Of a stretch of DNA of 64,000 nt, positions 7,652 through 15,691 are shown one piece after another. Source of the stretch: JANMES01 sp038329865 (GTDB lineage Bacteria; Planctomycetota; Phycisphaerae; Tepidisphaerales; Tepidisphaeraceae); the NCBI GenBank assembly GCA_038329865.1, contig JBBQNK010000017.1, positions 1 through 64,000 on the forward strand. The letters are read 5' to 3'. Position numbers and translations under genes: made by a program. The first letter of the stretch is position 1. The number at the start of each line of letters is the position of its first letter. Under the pieces are notes generated by a model. It saw only the letters and a program-made list of their open reading frames with translations. It was not told where the DNA came from and made no database searches.

Positions 7652-8749
7652 CTATACGAGCTTAAGCGAGTCGTACATCTGCTGATTGCTGGGTTGCTTG
7701 GCCAGCACGTCCAGCAGGCTCTTCATCGCCTGTGGGCCGGGCAGATTGAGCAGGTGCCGGCGGATCTGCCGGGCGGCGGCTAACTGCTTGTCGGATAAAA
7801 GCTTTTCTTCCTTTCGCGTGCCGGATTGGGCGATATCTAATGCCGGGAAAATCCGCTGATCGGAGATTTTTCGATCCAGCGTCAGCTCCATATTGCCGGT
7901 GCCTTTGAACTCTTCAAAGATGACCTGATCCATTCGGCTGCCGGTATCGATCAGGCACGTCGCGATGATGGTGAGGCTGCCGCCGTTCTCGATCTTGCGG
8001 GCGGCGCCGAAGAGGCGCTTGGGGATTTCCAGGGCGCGGTTATCCAGCCCGCCCGACATCGTCCGCCCGCCGCCAGGCCCGCCAGTGTTGAACGCCCTGC
8101 CAAGCCTCGTGAGCGAATCGAGCAGCACCACGATGTTCTTGCCGTACTCGACTTGTCGTTTGCAATGCTCGATCACGAGCGTCGCGAGGTCGAGATGTTT
8201 CTCGACGGTGTTGTCATTGCTCGAAGCGTAGACCGTGCCCGGCACGTTGCGCTTCATGTCGGTGACTTCTTCAGGGCGCTCGTCGACGAGCAACAGCTTC
8301 AGTTCCACTTCGGGGTAATTCGCGTGAATTCCCTTGGCGATGTTCTGCATGAGAATCGTCTTGCCGGTCCGCGGCGGGGCGACGATGAGGCCGCGCTGGC
8401 CAAAGCCGATGGGGGCGAGAATGTCGATCGCGCGAGTGGTGAATTCCTTCGGATCGTGCTCGAGCTTGATCATCGGCTCGGGATCGAGCGCGGTGGCGTC
8501 GTAGAGCGCAACGGTGTCATGATAATCGTCGGCGGGGCGGTCCATGATCGTTTCAAACCGATCGAGCATCCGCCCGCGGGGCTGGCCTTTGAGCAGCAGA
8601 CCTGGCCGGAGTTTCTGCTCGCGGATCACGGCGCGCGGCACGGTGAAGTTGCCCTTGATCGCGCGCAGCGGGAACAGCGGATCGCGCAGCTGGCCGTCCT
8701 GGCGCTCGTCGGGGAGATGGAGAAGGCCTTCAATGTGTCCGTTGGTCAT
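7652..8749 (-). CDS. rho: Short Rho-type transcription termination factor
   Basis: 365 residues against 419 in E. coli. The RecA-like motor is complete: P-loop APPRTGKT (about 124-131), DERPEEVTDM, VVLLDSLTRLGRAFN (Walker B and Q loop), the R-loop region FKGTGNMELTLDRK and the C-terminal GTRKEEKLL. The N-terminal helical domain is missing. The RNA-binding cold-shock region is shortened to about 60 residues and lacks the aromatic GFGFLR signature, so primary RNA binding is probably altered. The start ATG overlaps the stop of the export-lipoprotein gene (ATGA), giving translational coupling. It may be a second Rho rather than the main one. Function as a hexameric RNA translocase is known for the family; target choice is inference. 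Confidence 0.9.
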   Translation of the reverse strand: MTNGHIEGLLHLPDERQDGQLRDPLFPLRAIKGNFTVPRAVIREQKLRPGLLLKGQPRGRMLDRFETIMDRPADDYHDTVALYDATALDPEPMIKLEHDPKEFTTRAIDILAPIGFGQRGLIVAPPRTGKTILMQNIAKGIHANYPEVELKLLLVDERPEEVTDMKRNVPGTVYASSNDNTVEKHLDLATLVIEHCKRQVEYGKNIVVLLDSLTRLGRAFNTGGPGGGRTMSGGLDNRALEIPKRLFGAARKIENGGSLTIIATCLIDTGSRMDQVIFEEFKGTGNMELTLDRKISDQRIFPALDIAQSGTRKEEKLLSDKQLAAARQIRRHLLNLPGPQAMKSLLDVLAKQPSNQQMYDSLKLV

Positions 8750-9141
8750 GGAGTATTTGCTTCGATGTTGGTTGGGACGATTTCGACGATCACAAAAGCT
8801 CTTCTCAGTAATTGGGCATCTGCGAGAGCCTTTGCAATCGCAGTTTCTGCTTCTTCTGCCGTGAGGCCGCCAACTTTGATCGGCCCTGGCAAAAAAGCCA
8901 TTCTGATCGATCCTGCGTTGGAAACGCGGACATAGGTTAGCGTATCGACGCTAACGCCGACCAAGTCGCCGATTGTCACTCTCAGCAGGTCACCTGGCCT
9001 GATTCGTCCGTCGGTGACGGCGAGTGCGGGATACGTCGTTGGTCGCAGATCGGCCGTAACCGTCGCGGGCTGGCGACAACACCCCGCAATAACCATGGCC
9101 GACGAAACGAGAAAACCAACTCGTGCGAATGTCATTCGCAT
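8746..9141 (-). CDS. Polysaccharide-export (Wza-like) lipoprotein, short
   Basis: 131 residues. A lipoprotein signal is visible (MTFARVGFLVSSAMVIAGC, lipobox Cys near residue 21). It is followed by a poly-export domain: DGRIRPGDLLRVTIGDL, SNAGSIRMAFLPGPIKVGGLTAEEAETAI and a beta end. The family forms periplasmic or outer-membrane export channels for polysaccharides, but this protein has only the minimal domain and no long SLBB array. It overlaps the following rho gene by four bases. No exopolysaccharide biosynthesis genes flank it, which is odd and makes its partner unclear. The first six residues before the hydrophobic core are basic. Confidence 0.7.
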   Translation of the reverse strand: MRMTFARVGFLVSSAMVIAGCCRQPATVTADLRPTTYPALAVTDGRIRPGDLLRVTIGDLVGVSVDTLTYVRVSNAGSIRMAFLPGPIKVGGLTAEEAETAIAKALADAQLLRRAFVIVEIVPTNIEANTP

Positions 9142-9251
9142 TTAAGCCAATCTGAGTTTCGATCGAGAAACCGCCTGTTACCGCCCCGTGCAGATCAGCC
9201 CTGCTCCGCTTACAATAACCGATCTAACCACATTTGCTACACGGAGACGCC

Positions 9252-9686
9252 ATGGAAATGCTCGCCAAACTGCAGGAAGACATGAAGGTCGCGATGAAAT
9301 CCGGCCAGAAGGATCGGCTGACGGTCATTCGCATGCTGATCAGCGACGTGAAGAACATCGACTTATCCCCGACCAAACCCACGCCATTGCAGGCGGTGGA
9401 GTCGTATGCGAAGAAGTTGCGCAAGAGCGTGGAAGAGTACGAAAAACTGAACAAGCCGGACGAAGTCGCCAAGCTCAAGAGCGAGATCGCGATCGTCGAG
9501 GAATACCTGCCGAAGAAAGCGTCGGCGGCGGAGACGGAGCAACTGGTCGACGCGTTCCTGGCCGGCAAGCCGTTCGGCGAGAAGCAGCTCGGGCAGGCGA
9601 TGGGGATGTTCATGAAAGCCCACGGCACGCAGGTGGATGCGGGCATCGCGAGCGGGCTGTTGAAATCGAAGTTGGCGGGGAAATAA
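9252..9686 (+). CDS. yqeY: GatB/YqeY domain protein
   Basis: 144 residues, nearly all helical. The family signatures are KLQEDMKVAMKSGQKDRLTVIRMLISDVKN at the start (given here as a region, residues 5-34) and EEYLPKKASAAETEQLVDAF in the middle. The second half matches the C-terminal tail domain of GatB, which contacts tRNA in the amidotransferase complex. Stand-alone YqeY proteins are widespread and cytosolic, with an unproven link to tRNA or metabolism. The start at 9252 has GGAGACGCC just upstream. A REPIN-like element follows the stop. The next gene, a peroxiredoxin, is on the same strand but probably has its own ribosome site and possibly its own promoter. Confidence 0.88.
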   Translation: MEMLAKLQEDMKVAMKSGQKDRLTVIRMLISDVKNIDLSPTKPTPLQAVESYAKKLRKSVEEYEKLNKPDEVAKLKSEIAIVEEYLPKKASAAETEQLVDAFLAGKPFGEKQLGQAMGMFMKAHGTQVDAGIASGLLKSKLAGK

Positions 9687-9702
9687 ACTTGGTGCGTATT
9701 TC

Positions 9703-9763
9703 GTAGCATGGGCTATCAGCCCATGTGCAGAACGCGAAAACCTGGGCTGAACGCCCATGCTAC
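9703..9763. repeat. REPIN-like element, family B variant (GTAG...CTAC)
   Basis: Begins GTAG at 9703 and ends CTAC at 9763. The left half folds as CATGGGCT/AGCCCATG. The right half is a related inverted palindrome (TGGGCTGAACGCCCA). It lies between the yqeY and bcp genes. Confidence 0.85.
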
Positions 9764-9793
9764 ACAATCGAAACATTACAAGGAGATTCAACG

Positions 9794-10276
9794 ATGAGCG
9801 ATGTGATTTACCCGAAGGTCGGCACGCCGGCCCCGCAGTTTTCGCTGCCGTCGAGCACGGGCGAGACGATCGATTCGACGAAGCTGAAGGGCAAGGCGTT
9901 CGTGCTGTATTTTTACCCGAAGGCCGACACGCCCGGATGCACGAAGGAGGCCTGCGGCTTCCGCGACGCGATCGCTTCGTACAAGAAGCTGAATATCGCG
10001 GTGTTCGGCATCAGCCCTGATCCGGTGAAGGACGTGGAAGACTTCGCGAAGAAATTCGAGCTGAATTTCCCGCTATTGGCCGACGCGGACCATGTGATCT
10101 GCGAGAAATTCGGCGTGTGGCAGCAGAAGATCAATTACGGAAAAATCTACATGGGAGTGGCTCGAACGACGTTCATCATCGACAAGGACAGCAACGTCGC
10201 CCACGTGTTTGAACGAGTCAAAGCAGAGGGGCACGACCAGGAAGTGCTCGGCTGGGTGACGGAAAATTTGAAGTAA
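9794..10276 (+). CDS. bcp: Thioredoxin-dependent peroxiredoxin (BCP type)
   Basis: 160 residues of the AhpC/TSA fold. The active site YPKADTPGCTKEACGFRD carries the peroxidatic Cys49 and a second Cys54, the C-x4-C spacing of BCP-type atypical two-Cys peroxiredoxins. Downstream FGISPDPVKDVEDFAKK and FGVWQQK are also typical. It reduces hydrogen and alkyl peroxides in the cytosol with thioredoxin as donor. A strong AAGGAG site lies eight bases before the ATG at 9794. Length matches the family. It stands alone between yqeY and a DUF2934 gene, with no oxidative-stress regulator adjacent. Confidence 0.93.
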   Translation: MSDVIYPKVGTPAPQFSLPSSTGETIDSTKLKGKAFVLYFYPKADTPGCTKEACGFRDAIASYKKLNIAVFGISPDPVKDVEDFAKKFELNFPLLADADHVICEKFGVWQQKINYGKIYMGVARTTFIIDKDSNVAHVFERVKAEGHDQEVLGWVTENLK

Positions 10277-10410
10277 ATCGTTATCACGGGCTTTGCTCGT
10301 TGATGAATCAGAATGAACTTGAATTTGCGGGTTAAGTGCAGTTAAATGCATTCGTCGCGAAGGATCGCGACGCGAAGAACCAGACGCTTTACATTAAGGG
10401 AGTGCCATCA

Positions 10411-10638
10411 ATGGCCGCCAAGAAATCCAAAGCAACCAAAGCTAAGAAGACTGCCCCGCTGAAGAAGGTCGCCACGGCCGTCCGCAACACGCCGCTGCCG
10501 AAGGTGACCAAGAAGCCGATCGTGCTCACGACGGAAATGGTCGCCAAGCGTGCGTTCGAAATCCACGCCGGCGGCACGGGTGGCAGCGAGATGGATAACT
10601 GGTATCGGGCCGAGCGCGAACTCCGCGCCGGGCTCTGA
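10411..10638 (+). CDS. DUF2934 protein with lysine/alanine-rich basic tail
   Basis: 75 residues. The first 34 are Lys/Ala-rich and resemble a histone-H1-like tail (AAKKSKATKAKKTAPLKK). The rest, from about residue 38, is a DUF2934-type unit: VAKRAFEIHAGGTGGSEMDNWYRAERELR. DUF2934 occurs in many bacteria, with unknown function. The basic tail suggests nucleic-acid binding (inference). The ATG at 10411 follows an AAGGGAG-like site. It lies between bcp and a LON-domain gene, with no sign of shared function. Confidence 0.7.
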   Translation: MAAKKSKATKAKKTAPLKKVATAVRNTPLPKVTKKPIVLTTEMVAKRAFEIHAGGTGGSEMDNWYRAERELRAGL

Positions 10639-10743
10639 TTTTCTCCGGGAAATCACGCGTAAAATTCATTTCTCGAGGGTTGCCGAGGATTCATTTCTTC
10701 GGCAACTTGATGATCTAATGTCGCAACCGGGCTAGGATTGGGC

Positions 10744-11433
10744 ATGGAAGATTCTCCGCCCAGCTCAGATTTGTCGGCGGATCTATCGGCCGTGCCCGTC
10801 TTTCCGTTGCCGAGCGTGGTCCTTCTGCCGACTGCGGTGCTGCCGCTGCATATTTTCGAGCAGCGGTATCGTGCGATGACCAAGTCCGCGCTGGCGGGAG
10901 ATCGGCAGATCGCGATGGCGCTGCTCTCGCCCGGCTGGCAGAAGACGTACGCCGCTCGGCCCGCGATTGAGCCTGTAGTTTGTGTCGGCACGATCATCTC
11001 CTACGAACAATTGCCCGATGGAAAATACAATTTTCTTCTGCAGGGCCGGAGCCGCGCCCGCATCGTGAAAGAGCTGGCGACGAACGAATCCTTCCGCAGG
11101 CTGCAGCTGGAACCGATCATCGAAATCCCCGCCGACGAATCCTCGCTGATGACTGCCCGGCAGACGTTCAACGACGTCTTCGAATCCGGATTCCTCGCCG
11201 GCACCGCGCTCGGCCAAACGTTTGCCAAGCTCCTGAACAGCAAGATCAAGACCGTCGATATCGCCGATCTGATCGCCTTCAACTGTTTCGAGGACCTGCA
11301 ACTGAAGCAGCAACTGCTCGGCGAAGGCGATGCGGCGCGGCGCGTTGAAATCGTGGTGCGCGATTTTCTTGCGCTCGAGCCTCCCAAGCCTTGGCCGCCG
11401 CCCGGCGCGTTTCGGAATCCCAGCGTGAATTGA
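10744..11433 (+). CDS. LON substrate-binding domain protein
   Basis: 229 residues. The N-terminal half matches the Lon N-terminal (PUA-like) domain: VPVFPLPSVVLLPTAVLPLHIFEQRYRAM near residue 18-45, then an RQIAMALLSPGW segment and GTIISYEQLPDGKYNFLLQG. The second half is helical (DIADLIAFNCFEDLQLKQQLL). There is no ATPase or protease part, so this is a stand-alone domain that probably binds substrate proteins or peptides. Its partner is unknown. The start at 10744 has AGG seven bases upstream. Confidence 0.85.
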   Translation: MEDSPPSSDLSADLSAVPVFPLPSVVLLPTAVLPLHIFEQRYRAMTKSALAGDRQIAMALLSPGWQKTYAARPAIEPVVCVGTIISYEQLPDGKYNFLLQGRSRARIVKELATNESFRRLQLEPIIEIPADESSLMTARQTFNDVFESGFLAGTALGQTFAKLLNSKIKTVDIADLIAFNCFEDLQLKQQLLGEGDAARRVEIVVRDFLALEPPKPWPPPGAFRNPSVN

Positions 11434-11557
11434 CCAATCCGAGCTGAGGTGTTGCCAGCCGGCCGATTTTCGCCAGAATGCGGCGTCGGATCGGGTTAGC
11501 CGCCTGCGCCAAATGGTCGACAGTCGGCGGCGGAATCTATGGAAGCGTTGCTCTCGA

Positions 11558-12082
11558 ATGTGGTATTTTGCTTACGGGTCGAATCTCAACTCGCGTGCCG
11601 TCGCGGAATGGTGTCGGCATCACGGGTATCGCCCCCCTACGATGAAGACCGGCAAACCTGCCGTCCTCGATAACTACCGACTTTCCTTCCCCATCTACAG
11701 CGAATACTTCGGCGGCGGAATCGCCGACATCGTGTACGACCCCGGCAAGTACGTGGCCGGCGCTTTGTTCGATCTTTCGGAGAGTGATCTGAAAGTGCTC
11801 GAGCACAAGATCGATCGCAAGCTCGCCCCGGGTGATCGCGAGATCGGCGTGTACAAACGCATCGAAGTCAAAGTCGCGCCCCTCACCAAGGGCGAACCCG
11901 TGACGGCCATCACCTACCAGGGCGTGAGCGGCGAACGCTACCACATCCCGCCGACGAAGCACTACATGGATCTGGTCGTGCAGGGCGCGTACAGCTTCGG
12001 GCTGAGCATGATGTGGATCAGCTATCTGCAGAGTTTCAGCACGCAGGTAGGGCGAAAGCCGCGCGGGCCGTCGGGAACATAA
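11558..12082 (+). CDS. Gamma-glutamylcyclotransferase-like protein
   Basis: 174 residues. The opening MWYFAYGSNLN is the hallmark YGSNL substrate-binding loop of the GGCT/BtrG fold. It is followed by an ADIVYDPGKYVAGALFDLSE segment and DLKVLEHKID, where the Glu is a candidate general acid-base. Members cyclise gamma-glutamyl dipeptides or related amides; the exact substrate is not predictable. The chosen ATG at 11558 begins at the motif; an upstream in-frame start would add 15 non-conserved residues. The stop abuts a convergent gene without any spacer. Confidence 0.8.
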   Translation: MWYFAYGSNLNSRAVAEWCRHHGYRPPTMKTGKPAVLDNYRLSFPIYSEYFGGGIADIVYDPGKYVAGALFDLSESDLKVLEHKIDRKLAPGDREIGVYKRIEVKVAPLTKGEPVTAITYQGVSGERYHIPPTKHYMDLVVQGAYSFGLSMMWISYLQSFSTQVGRKPRGPSGT

Positions 12083-12661
12083 TTACAAAGGCTTTCCCCG
12101 CTTTAAAGGTGTAATCCGAATCGCAAAAGCGACATCGGCTTCTTCGTCGCTCGAAATCGTTGGGCCTTTGTAGTACGACACAAATGTGTCGCTTCCAAAC
12201 GTATTGAGTGTCGGATTTTTGGGTTTGGTAGAACCCGTGAGTCCCTTTAGCGGATTATCTTTGTCGTGCGTCGAACTGCCCCCGCCGACAAACGTCTTGA
12301 CGCGTACTTTTTCGGCCTCGAAAAGTAGTCCATCGAGCGGCTGAATTGATAAGAGAAAATCAAATTTTCCTCCTGCGGAATTGATCAGGCCCGATCCTCC
12401 GCTCAAGGGTTGAGGCTTGCCGCCCTTGGGTATCATTTCGCAACTTATTTCTGCATCTTTCATATCGGCCGGGATGGTAAAGCTGCACTTCCACACACTA
12501 ATGTCTAGGATCCGCGCAAGCTCGTTCGCCGAGACGTCTGAACTGGTTTCGATCACCAAGCCAGTCGCCGCGGGCGGATTGGCTGCACGGGCGAAGAAAA
12601 CGCCGGCGGCAGAGATCAAGCCAGTCACAATTAAGGAGCGAATCATCCATCGACTACGCAT
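12083..12661 (-). CDS. Secreted hypothetical protein
   Basis: 192 residues. A Sec signal peptide (RSRWMIRSLIVTGLISAAGVFF, cleavage after ARAA) precedes a soluble domain rich in beta-strand-like segments and ending in ADVAFAIRITPLKRGKPL. AGGGGA lies eight bases before the ATG at 12661, which favours this start over one further upstream. I do not recognise a family. The interior (SSTHDKDNPLKG, GGSGLINSAGGKFD) has no catalytic signature. It ends one base from the convergent GGCT-like gene. Confidence 0.6.
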   Translation of the reverse strand: MRSRWMIRSLIVTGLISAAGVFFARAANPPAATGLVIETSSDVSANELARILDISVWKCSFTIPADMKDAEISCEMIPKGGKPQPLSGGSGLINSAGGKFDFLLSIQPLDGLLFEAEKVRVKTFVGGGSSTHDKDNPLKGLTGSTKPKNPTLNTFGSDTFVSYYKGPTISSDEEADVAFAIRITPLKRGKPL

Positions 12662-12740
12662 GTGAGTTCCCCTAACGTGTGAAGTTTGCCCCAGAATGAC
12701 TAGGGGGTGCGGCGTCGTCAACTCGAAAGTGATTCGTCGA

Positions 12741-13535
12741 CTACGACTTCCTCGCCACGATCTGCAAATGCCCCGCCCGCGCCGCGGAACTGGAATCCTT
12801 CGCCAATTCCGATTCCATCTTCAACAGCCGCTCCATCGCACCGGGTCGATCGAACAAAATCTTGTTCTGCCGCACCGGCAGGATTGTTTTGCCGGTGACA
12901 GCGATCACTTCAAACCCCGCGCGCTCGAATAATTTCGTCAGCCCGGCCGGCGTGAAAGTCGTCAGTTCGAAGCGTTCGCGTTCGTCGGCGGTCAGCCAGG
13001 CGGTTTTGCTGGTCTGTACGAATTCTTCCAGTGCGTCGAGGTTGCCCCGTTCGATGTAGTGGTCGAGGGCCGCGAGTTTATTGTCGGCCGTTGCGATTAC
13101 CACGCCGCCGGGGGCGGTGATTCGGAACATTTCTCTGGCCGCGAATGCGGGGTTGGTGCAGATCGAAAGTGGGTCGCCCATCGCCAGCGTGAGCGCGAAC
13201 GCGCTGTCGCGCAGCTCAGGCATGCTCACGATATCGCCGACCACGAGCGTCGCTTTCTTCGCGCGGGGGTTGCTTTCGAGCTTGCCGCGCACCTGCTCGA
13301 TCATCGCCGCGGCGTGGTCGAGGAACGTCGTGGCGAAGCCGCTCTTGAGCAGTTTGAGTCCCCACTTGCCCGTGCCGCACCCGAGATCGCAGCACCTCGC
13401 CGACAAGTCGCGCGGCAGGTGCGGCTTGATCAGGCGCCAGGTGAGCTCGTCGTGGAAATACCAGTACGGATCGTCGTAGATCGCGTCGTACTGTCGCGCC
13501 ACGCGATCGTGATACTTTCGGCTCGGGTCTTTCAT
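12741..13535 (-). CDS. Class I SAM-dependent methyltransferase
   Basis: 264 residues. Motif I is CDLGCGTGKWG (about 49-59). An acidic/hydrophobic motif II region is FATTFLDHAAAMIEQVR, followed by VVGDIVSMPE and a post-motif MFRITAPGGVVIATADN. This is the Rossmann-type methyltransferase fold of the UbiE/Methyltransf_11 group. The substrate is unknown. The C-terminal 60 residues (GAMERLLKMESELAKDSS) may form a lid. It runs on the same strand as the upstream lipoprotein gene with a 24-bp gap, so both are probably in one transcript. Confidence 0.85.
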   Translation of the reverse strand: MKDPSRKYHDRVARQYDAIYDDPYWYFHDELTWRLIKPHLPRDLSARCCDLGCGTGKWGLKLLKSGFATTFLDHAAAMIEQVRGKLESNPRAKKATLVVGDIVSMPELRDSAFALTLAMGDPLSICTNPAFAAREMFRITAPGGVVIATADNKLAALDHYIERGNLDALEEFVQTSKTAWLTADERERFELTTFTPAGLTKLFERAGFEVIAVTGKTILPVRQNKILFDRPGAMERLLKMESELAKDSSSAARAGHLQIVARKS

Positions 13536-13559
13536 CGAGCGCGATTATAGGAATTCGCT

Positions 13560-14138
13560 TCAAGGATGCGATGCGGGCTGTGCAGGCAACTTGGTCAGCA
13601 CGGTCTCTTCGGCGTAGGCGCCGGGCGTTTGGAGATTTTTGAGCACGAAAGCTTGCGCCTGTTCCGTCGTGGCTGTCAGCAGGATTTTGTCGTTGACGGT
13701 CTGCGTTGCGATCGCATCAGGGTGATCGTGAAGGTGCTTCTTCAACCAGTCGGGATTCATCAGTTGCAGTTGAATTTGATCGGCCTTTATGCTCACGATA
13801 ATGAACGAGTGCAAGGGCAGCAGGTGGGCCTTGTAGGCGTCGTTCTCGTCGGTTTTTAATTCCGTCGGCACTGCGTCGGCGATGAGATGGTCCTGCACTT
13901 TCGCCAGGTGAACCGTGAAATGGCCGGCCTTTCCGTCCTTGTCGATGTAAGACGCGTTGTATGATTTATCATCGGCATTGCCGGTGAGGATGAGCGTGAA
14001 ATCCTGCTTGGGTCCGGTCCAGGTACCGACGAAGGCGGGATCGTAAATCAGCTGCGAATCGACATAGAACGGCCGGATGCTTTGAACGCAACCGGTGAGC
14101 ATCAAGAGCAGGATCGCCGGGGTCAGTAGCCGCTTCAT
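13560..14138 (-). CDS. Hypothetical lipoprotein
   Basis: 192 residues beginning MKRLLTPAILLLMLTGCVQS, a clear lipoprotein signal with lipobox LTGC (Cys17). The mature part contains a repeated strand-loop pattern (FVGTWTGPKQDFTLILTGN, YNASYIDKDGKAGHFTVHL), like small beta-barrel lipocalin-type sensors. It would sit in the cell-envelope membrane. AAGGGA precedes the ATG at 14138. No family is recognised. The upstream spacer holds two CTCTCCCGG palindromes. Confidence 0.7.
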   Translation of the reverse strand: MKRLLTPAILLLMLTGCVQSIRPFYVDSQLIYDPAFVGTWTGPKQDFTLILTGNADDKSYNASYIDKDGKAGHFTVHLAKVQDHLIADAVPTELKTDENDAYKAHLLPLHSFIIVSIKADQIQLQLMNPDWLKKHLHDHPDAIATQTVNDKILLTATTEQAQAFVLKNLQTPGAYAEETVLTKLPAQPASHP

Positions 14139-14206
14139 GAGATGTCCCTTGTAAGTTGAGTAAAACCATACCTTACGGCGGCGGGGCGTCAAGGATTCGT
14201 CTGAAC

Positions 14207-14321
14207 TCCTTCTCCCGGTACGCCGGGAGAAGGGGGGATGAGGGATCTGTCGGAAGCTCAGACGATTTGAGAATCGAGGCAGAACCCTCACCCTACCCTC
14301 TCTCGGATTACCGGGAGAGGG
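14207..14321. repeat. CTCCCGG palindrome pair, family G copy 1
   Basis: A left palindrome (CTTCTCCCGG... CCGGGAGAAGG) with tail GGGATGAGGG, and a right, inverted counterpart preceded by ACCCTCACCCT. Palindrome plus tail is duplicated in inverted orientation around a spacer of about 45 bases. It lies in a divergent intergenic region between the lipoprotein and HEAT-like genes. Confidence 0.8.
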
Positions 14322-14403
14322 ACAGATCGGATCACCGTCATGTCGGCTCGATACGCTCCGCTCCTCCCGCTACAATTGAAAGGCTAACGAGGAACCAGCC
14401 GAA

Positions 14404-15510
14404 ATGAATGAATTGCCCATGCCGTCTGATGTGAAGAAGGAGTCTGATTCGGTCGATCCGAAGCCGATCGAGCCGCCGTCGGTCAAGCTGGTCGTGCGGC
14501 TGTTCCTGATCCCGCTGGTGATCGTGGCGGCTGCAGTGGGGGTGATGTTTCTGATCGGCATGCTCGCGGGCAGTCCGTCGAGCTTTGAAGACGCGCTCGC
14601 CCGTCTCAAGCGGCCCGGCGGTGCGCGCACCGCGGACTGGCTGGTCGGGCCGGGCTCTAAGCAGCGGTACATCGATGCGAAAACACTCGTCGATAAAATG
14701 AAGGGCGGGATGACCGAGGCGCAGCGCGTCGAAATCGCCAAAGATCTCACCGACGTCATCGACAATTACACCAAGGAAGACGAAGGCGATGTCCGGCATT
14801 TTCTGCTGCTCGCACTCGGGCGGGTCTGGCAGCTGGATAAGCCGCGCGGGCCCGATGAAACCGAGCAACAGTTCGATGCCCGTCTGATGAATTCCCCGGA
14901 ATCGATCGAGTCGCGGCAGCAGGTGATCAAGACCGTTCTGAAATACGCCGACTCGACTGATTTGCGGAGTCGCAAGGCGGCGATTCTGTCGATGATGTAC
15001 TGGGCGGGCCGGCCGGAGACGAAACTGCTGCTGCCGAAGCTGATCGAAGTGCTTCGTGATCCGCAGCAAGACCTGGACGTAAGAATGGCCGCCGCCACCG
15101 TGCTCGGACCGTTGGGGGATCGAGATCCGGCCGTCATCGACGCGCTTGAATGGGCGATGCGCAACGCCGACGAACGGCAGATCGAGCTCGTCTGGGATTC
15201 GGCACTTTCGCTGGCGGAAAAGGATCAGCCCGATGTCGAAGATACGATTTTGTTGCTGCTGAATCGGAAATATCTATCGACCATTAAGTATTATGATAGA
15301 GAGACAGACGTGCGAAACCCCCAGATGCGCGTTCTCTCCGATCAGGAGCAGCAACGCATTCTGATCAACGCGATGATCGGCGCACACAGCATGAAATCGT
15401 CGAAGAAAGTGCAGGACGCGATTGCGGCCCTCGCGCAATCCGATCCGTCGACGAGGGTTCGAGCTCAGGGCGCAGAGCTCGGATACAGCACAAAAGCGGT
15501 CGAAAAGTAA
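14404..15510 (+). CDS. Membrane-anchored HEAT-like repeat protein
   Basis: 368 residues. A cytosolic Lys/Asp/Pro-rich stretch (1-30) precedes one transmembrane helix (about 31-53). The remainder is alpha-helical. Helical pairs such as LRSRKAAILSMMYW, DVRMAAATVLGPLGDRDPAVIDAL and ERQIELVWDSALSLAEKDQPDV look like HEAT repeats, a scaffold for protein-protein contacts outside the membrane. No enzyme motif is visible. The function is unknown; the single-span topology suggests an envelope scaffold. The gene stands alone, with the bc-complex operon starting about 180 bp downstream. Confidence 0.65.
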   Translation: MNELPMPSDVKKESDSVDPKPIEPPSVKLVVRLFLIPLVIVAAAVGVMFLIGMLAGSPSSFEDALARLKRPGGARTADWLVGPGSKQRYIDAKTLVDKMKGGMTEAQRVEIAKDLTDVIDNYTKEDEGDVRHFLLLALGRVWQLDKPRGPDETEQQFDARLMNSPESIESRQQVIKTVLKYADSTDLRSRKAAILSMMYWAGRPETKLLLPKLIEVLRDPQQDLDVRMAAATVLGPLGDRDPAVIDALEWAMRNADERQIELVWDSALSLAEKDQPDVEDTILLLLNRKYLSTIKYYDRETDVRNPQMRVLSDQEQQRILINAMIGAHSMKSSKKVQDAIAALAQSDPSTRVRAQGAELGYSTKAVEK

Positions 15511-15691
15511 GTGACTGATCCGTTCGGCCCGTTTCAGCGGGTTGTTACCAGACGGATGGTCAGTGAGCTTCGGAAGGCGCTAACTTCCCCCGTGCCTATT
15601 GCTTGCGAGCGCCTCCCGTTATAAATTTCACGATATCTTCTTTTCGCTTCGCACGAATGGATGCAAGTTGCCCGGCTGAAAGAGGTTGAAT

